Positions 57,376 to 64,000 of a stretch of 64,000 bases of DNA are shown piece by piece. Under the pieces are notes generated by a model. That model was not told where the DNA came from. It ran no database searches and saw only the letters and a list, made by a program, of their open reading frames with translations. Position 1 is the first letter of the stretch; each line of letters begins with the position of its first letter. Position numbers and translations under genes: made by a program. Source of the DNA: Tretioscincus oriximinensis (taxonomy: Eukaryota > Chordata > Lepidosauria > Squamata > Gymnophthalmidae); contig JAJVDF010000230.1 in NCBI GenBank assembly GCA_022410635.1, forward strand, positions 1,015,126 to 1,079,125, given 5' to 3'.

Positions 57376-57481
57376 CCCTTATTCCCCTTCTAAGCCTTTG
57401 TGTGTCAGCTGTCAAGCAAAGAAAGCAGCAAGAGATTCTCATTCCCTTCCTCCTGGACCCCACTGAGCATGCTGAGCTTAC
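57376..57481. repeat. Family-A dispersed repeat (copy 3, partial)
   Basis: CTTATTCCCCTTCTAAGCCT matches 23055 onward, and CACTGAGCATGCTGAGCTTA matches 23193 onward; the middle is diverged. This copy lacks the right third seen at 23210-23360. Confidence 0.5.
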
Positions 57482-59513
57482 AGGATCATGGAGTTCAATA
57501 GCCAGGCTGTAATTGATCTCTATAATCTGGATAGCTCGTCAAAAACTCTGTTTAAAGGTTTATTTGCTTGTGTTTGTGACTGGAGAAAAGTAAGTGTGGC
57601 ATAGCTAGCCAGCGATTTCTTTCACAACATAACGCAATTGCTGTTTTTTCCTCTTTGTGAGTCTGCCACCTAAGAACGTCTGCTTTACCTATACTTCCGA
57701 TGGTACTGAATTTGTAAAAGGGAAATTGCTCCACCGGATATTCCAGTNAATACTGTACTAATGCTAACAGCCATCATTTGAAAAGTTGCAGCCTCCTTTG
57801 GAATTAAGCATCAAGCCAACAATCCTAACAGTCTCTCGGTGTTACATTTATCACATGATGTATTGCATTCCTATGACATACATAAGCCATAAAGCCTGCC
57901 AAGAAGCATTGCCCAAGAGAAGAGGATAAGGTCAACAGTGAAATGAGCACAGTCAGGTTTAGGTGGCTTTTAGCTCCTACAATGTTCTGAAAATAGGTTT
58001 CCTAGAAGGCCTCACTGTTATTATTATATCAAAATGAAACATTATCTATAGGGCTTAAGAGAGAAACCTTATCACCTTCTATAAGATAACAGACAAATAC
58101 AAGATACTGGACTCTTGATATATGTACACAGTGTTAATACTTTATGAAATTTGTGCTAGATTTAAAGACAAGAAGCCCTGTGATTAACTGCACTTTGATA
58201 TATTACAATGTGAAAAATATTGACTATGTTCCCCTTGCATATCCTGCACATTTATTTTCAAACAATTGAATTATAGACCATATTTCTTACATCATTATGA
58301 ATATTGTGGTTCCCTAGTAGCATCTTTCTCATACTTCCTTGTCATCTTCAATGAGGCAGACCAACGAGGCCCAGAAGGAGACTTCACTATTAGACTTTAC
58401 TTACTACAAATTAATGATACATGCAGAAAGGATCACAGCCCCCCTCCACACAATGTGTTAAAAACTGGAATAATCCAATCACAGGTGCAGGCATATGTAC
58501 CTTCATACTTTCGCGACAAACCACAAGATTCATCAAGAAAAGTGTTTCCCACTACAACAGCCTGCCACCATATATGTCCGAGAATTGTATATCTGAAATC
58601 CTCAGAGGTTAGTACCACCAATTGAAAATTACATTCTGCCAGGTCTTCTCATGATATCCTGACTTCTCCTGTTATCAAGTGGAACACGAAGGTTTAAGAA
58701 CAGGAATATGGGGAGTTTTGCAATGATGGCTGAAGGAATCAACTATCAGGATAACCTGGGACCACCTACCTGCAGTCAAAGTCTCTCAAACTTTAGTAAT
58801 TTGTTACTCACTAATCAATGATACAAAGACTGAACATTCTTATCTCTATATCCTTCCTTCAGAAAATTATATTCTGTTTCACAAATTTGTGTGACCAAAA
58901 TATTCTACAGCACCATCCTCTTCTTCATTATCAATAAGAGAAACCCAAAAGTAGCCTGGACCTTGAGGCAAATTCCAACATTGCCTTACATACAATGACA
59001 AATTTGGTAGTTCAGTTCTGCCTTGGGTAGTATTTCAGCACATTTTATTTTGCCCACTCCTACTAATACGTTAGGGAAACAAGCATAACCTAAGTCCCCA
59101 GGAATTCATAACTACCCTGATGCTCTAAGGCTGTGAAGCATCTCTCGGGCCATCTGTTTCCAGTCATTTTGAAAAGTGGTCTGAAGACTCAATTGTTTTC
59201 TTTAAGAAAAAGTAAACAGGCAAGCTGCTATCCTCCTGGTTTCCAGAAATTTTCTGCTGTGCATAGATGTAGTGGTGGATTTTATAATGCAAGTCCAGCA
59301 TTTATCCAAACAATTGGTTAAAGTCACTGATTACCTTATTTCTACTAATGCTGAAAATGGCGATATCCATGCTCTATAGTAATCCCTCTCACATTCTTTG
59401 TTTAAAGGGTAGAATAATAAGATCACTCTAATGTTAAAAGATATTCCTTAAAAATCACATCTATTGGATTACAAAGATTCTGGGATGCTGAAATGATTCT
59501 CAATGGATTAGTA
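57482..59513. other. Unique DNA, no gene seen
   Basis: About 2.0 kb. The longest open frame, 119 codons at 58266-58625, has no domain, and a second frame overlaps it on the same strand. An N at 57748. No named repeat. Confidence 0.45.
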
Positions 59514-59860
59514 CAGGCACGGATAGCTCAGTCGCTAAGGAAACCGTCTCTGACCTGGGAGATGGGGTTTTGAACCCCTGTGTCAGATGTGGGGAGGGGT
59601 GAGCACCTTCTACTAGCCTGTAGCTCTAGCCAACCCAGCTATTCGAAAGCACGAATTGCAAGAACAAGCACTGATTACAAGTAGATATATGGGAACCAGC
59701 ACAGCCTGGTGGAGAAGATAGAATGGAAGCCTTCGGTCAAAAATATCCTTATAAGCCACTTTGAGTCCCTTTGAAAGGTGAGAAAAGCGGGGTATAAGAG
59801 TCCAGTTCTTCTTCTCCTCCTTCTCCTTCTCCTCCTCCTCCTCCTTCTTCTTCTTCTTCT
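59514..59860 (+). mobile_element. SINE-E, full length
   Basis: A box TAGCTCAGTCG (59524-59534) and B-box-like GGTTTTGAACC (59566-59576), then GGGGAGGGGTGAGCACC, the GTAGCTCTAGCCAACCCAGC block, GTAGATATATGGGAACCAGC, AAGCCACTTTGAGTCCC and GTGAGAAAAGCGGGGTATAA. The tail from about 59805 is CTT mixed with CTC triplets. Together with 33991 it is the best reference copy of the family. Confidence 0.88.
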
Positions 59861-60012
59861 AGTTCAGGTCCTTGTTTATCCCATATATAATGTAACATAT
59901 TCTTAAATTTGTCTCTACAAATTTGATGCCCAAAGATGAAAAGAAGCGCTGCCCTCCCAAAGTACTTCTACTCTTCAGGAGAGGTCCTCTTGGTAATACC
60001 ACTTCTAACATT
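59861..60012. other. Short spacer
   Basis: Sequence between the SINE-E tail and the CR1 5' edge. Nothing named. Confidence 0.5.
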
Positions 60013-60854
60013 TCTAAGCTTTCTGTGACTGAGCAAGAAAAGGATCTTGGGGTGTTGATGGACAATTCAATGAAGATATCAATCCAGTGTGCAGCAGCAG
60101 CAAAAAAAGCAAATTCCATGTTGGGGATAATTAGGAAAGGAATCGAAAACAAAGTCAGCAAATGTTGTTTTGCCTCTTTATAAATCTGTGGTGTGGCCAC
60201 ATTTAGAATACTGTGTTCAGTTCTGGTCACCACATCTTAAGAGGGATATTGTGGAACTAGAGAAGGTGCAGAAAAGGGCAACAAGAATGATCAAGGGTCT
60301 GGAGCACCTCCCTTACGAAGGCAGGCTGCAACGTCTGGACCTCTTCAGCCTTGAAAGACGATATTTGAGAGGTGACCTGATTGAAGTGTACAAAATCATG
60401 CATGGGGTGGATAGGGTGAATAGAGAAAAATGTTTTCTCTATCACACAACACTAGGACCAGAGGCACTCCTTGAAACAGATGGGCAGAAAAATGAGAACA
60501 GTCAAAGGAAAGTATTTTTTCGCCCAGAGGATCATTGGCCTGTGGAATTTACCTCCTGAAGAAGTGGTGGTAGCTAACAGCTTGGATAGCTTCAAGGCAG
60601 GACAAGGCAGGTTTATGGACACCAAAGGTATAAATGGGTACTAGGATGAATGTCTGGATGCTGCCTCCAGGATGGATCAACAGACAGTACTCCTGAAATA
60701 CCATTTGCAGGGAGTCATGAACAGGTGCATATTTTGCTTTCTTCTGTTCTGATTGCCCAGGTGCATCTGGTGGGCCTCTGTGTAAGACAGAATGCTGGAC
60801 TAGGTGGACTCTGGCCTGATCTAGTATGGCTCTTCTTATGTTCTTATGTTCTTA
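60013..60854 (+). mobile_element. CR1-group LINE, 3' end with TTCTTATG tail (copy 5)
   Basis: Begins AAGCTTTCTGTGACTGAGCA and follows copy 3 to the tail of TTCTTATG units at 60833-60854. The ORF2 C-terminus is split: the frame ending at 60183 is interrupted by one extra base near 60153, the next runs 60170-60559 and shifts again near the A run at about 60426-60430. Divergence from copies 2 and 3 is clearly higher, so it is older. Confidence 0.88.
60170..60559 (+). pseudogene. CR1 ORF2 C-terminal fragment, frameshifted (copy 5)
   Basis: Codes for the [19 protein letters not shown] and [20 protein letters not shown] blocks of the CR1 C-terminal region and then leaves frame before the native stop. 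A single-base insertion upstream separates it from the part carrying LSVTEQEKDLGVL. No catalytic residues are present. Confidence 0.75.
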
Positions 60855-60988
60855 ACATTAATTAAAAAGTACAAGGCCATGGGAGTCCACCCATTAGCCA
60901 AATTAGGAATATCTTCCCCTTTGCACTAACATTTACTGCTGAATATGCATAATATTAAGTTCAGGTTTTACATATTCTTCAAATGGAG

Positions 60989-61071
60989 CTTACCACAGTC
61001 TACATTGGCATGTACATGGCCAAGCCCTATCTCAAGATCTAGTCCAGAATAAAGCTCACTACGAATCCACT
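60989..61071. mobile_element. MITE-B, right arm only (copy 6)
   Basis: CTTACCACAGTCTACATTGG, CATGTACATGGCCAAGCCC, ATCTCAAGATCTAGTCCAGA and AATAAAGCTCACTACG follow the second half of MITE-B in order. The left arm is absent or unrecognisable. Confidence 0.55.
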
Positions 61072-62379
61072 CTTAATATTTTCTGTCTACTGTGCCATTA
61101 TCTTTGTCCTTCATTACCATGTACTTGATGTCTTCAAAGCCAAGTTAAAAAGATACACTTTACTGCTGTCTAACTGGACTAAAGTTCATGCCAAAGCAAA
61201 GATGGTGATGCTAAAAGTATTTATTACCAGAATAACACATGCACCAAGAATTGGGCCTCTTCGTGATCATGCACCTGACACGTTACAGTAAGTAATGCCA
61301 GCATAATGTAAACTGCTGTAATCAGATATTTTAAAAGCTATAGTTAAATCTCTTTATTGCAGCAGTTATTAATGACTTAGGGGCCTAAAGTGCTATGCCT
61401 GGATAGGGTAACTCCTCCCCCCCCCAAAAAAAAAAAGTTCTGCTAAAAATCACCTGCTATTTCTGGCAACCACCCACCCGTTTAGGTGATTATTAGCTCT
61501 CATGTGCATGCAGTGCTCTTTACCATGCTAGGCAAAGTGCAACCAACTGCAGCCATCTCCTAGGCATGTCCAAACAGCACCCACTCTCTTGGGGAGTGAA
61601 GCAACTCCACAAATATGCTTGGGTGGCCTCTGATTTGCCACCCGTAAAGCAAGAGGGCACAATCTTATTAAATTGGTAGGCTGCCTGGCTGGTTTGTATA
61701 GTAAAAGAGATTCATGTCAGTAGAAATTATTTGCTGCATTATTGCCAGCATTATAATTTAAGATTCTAAAGGGCATTTCAAGGTGAGATTTCAATGAGTG
61801 GGGAAAACAGCACTGAAAATGGACAAAAATCCAAAACAAATGCCAAAGGGAGAGAGGGAGGGAGGGGAAGGGAGAATCTGATGTTGATAATGGACTACTG
61901 CATTTTTGACAACTAACAATGAGTCCATCACTATTCCCATACTCCTTCCACATAAAGAGTAATATCTACTAGCTAGGGCTGCGTTCACACTATGGGGAAA
62001 AAATGGAAGTAAAAGCTGGGTGGCCTTAATCCCTGGGGGGGAGTTCACTATGTGTCATTCACAAAACCACNTGTTGCCAGAACAGAGTTCTCTCTCAAAA
62101 GTGATGTAGGTACAGTTTTTCAGGGTAACCGTACTGTAACTATAGTTTGCCCATAGCAGGAGCGCCTCTGTGCCAATGCTGCCATTGTCGATCTGGGTTC
62201 CTCATACACAGAGCAACCAATGGCTGGTCATCAGTAGGAGGTTCTGAGAGGGGTTACTGTGCACTGCTGCTGTATCTCCATTTTGTTCTAACCTACAAGG
62301 AGGCAAAATCTATTTTTAAAAGGATTTTTTTTTTGTTGGGTTCTAGTTTTGTGCAAAACTAAATATCTATATATTTTTG
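61072..62379. other. Unique DNA, no gene seen
   Basis: About 1.3 kb. C/A homopolymers at 61418-61436. GGGCTGCGTTCACACTATGG at about 61977 resembles a transposon end but has no partner I can find. An N at 62071. Confidence 0.45.
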
Positions 62380-62970
62380 TTTCAACCTGTTTTATTTACT
62401 TTGATCATTGTAAGCAATCAAAAACATTTCAGTCAAAACAACATAGCATAATATCTGCTTATTATATGCTGTACAGTAGATTCATTTACCTCCCCCAACC
62501 TCTTTATTCCCCCCCTGCCACTTTCTTACCCCCTCCCCCACTGTCTGCTATAGTACATAAAATTAACCAAAAGTTTCCAACAGAATTTTTATATTCTCTT
62601 TATCCATACTTAATAACATTTTACATTTATTTTTAACCATGTCACATGCAAAACTTCTTACTCTCCTCATCCAGAAATCTCTTTGCTTCTTCTGAATACC
62701 AAATTTAAGTTGGCCAATATTTTAAAGACCATTCTCCTTTTTCCTTCCACTTCTGAGTAATTACTGAGTCCGCGGCTATCAGAAGTTGTTCTATTAAATA
62801 ATGATGTTCCCAATGTATTCTAGGATTTTCAAAATTCAAAAGAACGCATTCCTGCCCAATTCATGTTCTATTGGAGCCGATTATTATATTTATCTCCTCA
62901 GTTACCATATCCCAATAATTCTTCACTTCCTCACACTCCCACTATAAATGCCAGTATGTCCCTATATACT
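62380..62970 (-). mobile_element. L1-clade LINE relic, ORF2 C-terminus and 3' region
   Basis: On the minus strand, with frameshifts, the pattern HLYWECEEVKNYWDMVTEEI is visible near 62955-62895. It corresponds to the CRYVKQWWDLIFNEL region of the L1 at 40012. Downstream (lower coordinates) is a C-rich stretch (plus-strand CTCCCCCAACC, CCCCCCTGCC, near 62490-62540), like the CCCACCCACCCC segment near 40128 in that element. Many stops and indels mark it as old. Confidence 0.55.
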
Positions 62971-63360
62971 GTATTTATTACAATGCCAACATCTAGATGT
63001 GCAAAACTAAATATCTGTAAAATATCTGTATTAATTTATTCTAATAATGGATTTGTTTAAAACTCAGGCACATTTACTAAAAAGGCAGAGGGGAACACGG
63101 GAAAAGAACACTCCGAAAGCAGATTAACCAACCAATGCAGCCATTAATTCCAGAAGCCAATGCGAATCTTGTGCAGACAATGAAATGGAACTGAAAATGG
63201 TGAAGGGAATTAAACACAACCTAAGTTGTAATGAAGGTGTACTGCCATCTTATTTATTTATTTACTTACCAGTACATTTGTATTTCTCCCTATACCTATA
63301 TGTTCACCTTCAGCTGATCAAAAATTTCCCCTGTCTTTGAAGGCACTGTTCTATCTAATT
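62971..63360. other. No recognisable feature
   Basis: About 390 bp, with a TTATTTATTTATTTACTTACC run at about 63250. That run may be the tail of a minus-strand element but the body is unrecognisable. Confidence 0.4.
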
Positions 63361-63461
63361 GTTCTATTTTAATCTGCTTATGGGTTGTTGTTGTTTTTTA
63401 TGATCTGCCCTGAAACCTTGTTATAGGGTGGAATATAAATGTAAGTAAATAAATAAATAAT
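63361..63461 (+). mobile_element. L2-like LINE or SINE tail fragment
   Basis: GATCTGCCCTGAAACCTTG, then ATAGGGTGGAATATAAATG and (TAAA)n match the 3' end of the L2-like element at 30310-30369. Only the last 60-100 bp is recognisable. Confidence 0.55.
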
Positions 63462-64000
63462 CTGACATGCTGATTGTTTACTTGCCCATCACAGTACCAA
63501 AGGGATTCAGACATACAAATTTGTAATGAGGGACAGTGCAGCATGCAAGGAACAGCAGGTTGTCTTTTATGAGTTGAGTCCACCAAAAAACTTACACAAT
63601 GCTTTGGTTTTGTCTCCCATGCTTCCTATGTCCATTTGTGCCTTCTGCACAAAGCACAGTCTGTGTGCCTTAGAGGTGATGAAATCCCAAATGCTGTATG
63701 GCACATGGGGTGCTGGGGGATTGCAGAACAGGATGTTTCATGGAGGAAGCACAATCCAGACAAGGAAGAGGCTAAAGTACAGTTCATCTCATAGTGATGT
63801 AAGGGGTTGATTATGTATCGCATTGAAAGCCAGGCTTCGAGTGTTCAGTTCAAGTAGAACTAATGGGCAACACCTGCTGTGACAAAAACAATTTCCGCCC
63901 CACAAGCCCAACAGAAGTGTTTATCTTTTGAATTAGAAAATGTTCCACTAAATGTCTGAACAAGACTCGAGGGACATGAACATATGCCCAGAACTGACGT
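63462..64000. other. Unique DNA, no gene seen
   Basis: About 540 bp to the window edge. An open frame of 94 codons (63526-63810) has no motif. No named repeat. Confidence 0.45.

Noticed and set aside
58266..58625. 119-codon open frame
   Set aside because: No recognisable domain, irregular composition, and a second frame overlaps it on the same strand.

Overview
The window looks like ordinary non-coding DNA of a squamate reptile, probably a lizard. I found no host protein-coding gene, rRNA, tRNA gene or CRISPR array that I can defend. The vertebrate and reptile assignment rests on the mix of mobile elements: CR1-group LINEs with two different 3' ends, an L1-clade LINE, an L2-like LINE, two tRNA-headed SINE families of the kind found in squamates, and many small DNA transposons. 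Scattered single N bases indicate a draft assembly. The window could be intergenic or lie inside a large intron.

Layout. 1-1.3 kb is a CR1 reverse-transcriptase fragment cut by the window edge, followed by a SINE at 1.5-1.8 kb. 1.8-11.3 kb is mostly unique AT-rich DNA with a hairpin element (3.06 kb) and a CR1 3' end (8.0-8.7 kb). 11.37-11.89 kb is a GC-rich hAT-type element with an exact 8-bp target duplication. A classic CR1 tail and a SINE relic ending in a long trinucleotide array follow at 12.3-13.0 kb. 13-21 kb is mostly unique and holds the two weak functional candidates (a possible conserved element near 16.0-16.6 kb and a possible short exon near 19.3-19.5 kb). 21-25 kb holds four DNA-transposon or foldback elements and a SINE. 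26.8-37.2 kb holds MITEs, two L2-like tails in opposite orientation, a SINE and a GC-rich block. 40.0-42.0 kb is a 5'-truncated L1 with target duplications. 42-46.8 kb is dense: a CR1 fragment, a MITE, a foldback, a SINE, a solo LTR, and a MITE split by a SINE. 50.1-51.5 kb is a second CR1 copy almost identical to the one at the left edge. 54.6-56.2 kb is a nest of MITEs and a SINE. 59.5-60.9 kb holds a SINE and a CR1 copy; 62.4-63.5 kb holds L1 and L2-like relics.

How the parts relate. The autonomous parts are LINE fragments (CR1-group, L1, L2-like); all are truncated or broken, except that the left-edge CR1 fragment has an open frame as far as it is visible. The SINEs and MITEs are non-autonomous. 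One SINE family (called SINE-D here) ends like the L2-like LINE, suggesting it used that machinery. The second (SINE-E) ends in a trinucleotide tail that has grown into microsatellites. The most informative local family is an approximately 180-bp foldback MITE (MITE-B) with five two-armed copies and one half copy, each two-armed copy bounded by 3-bp target duplications that are exact or near-exact. Family letters A-G are labels of mine for this window, not database names.
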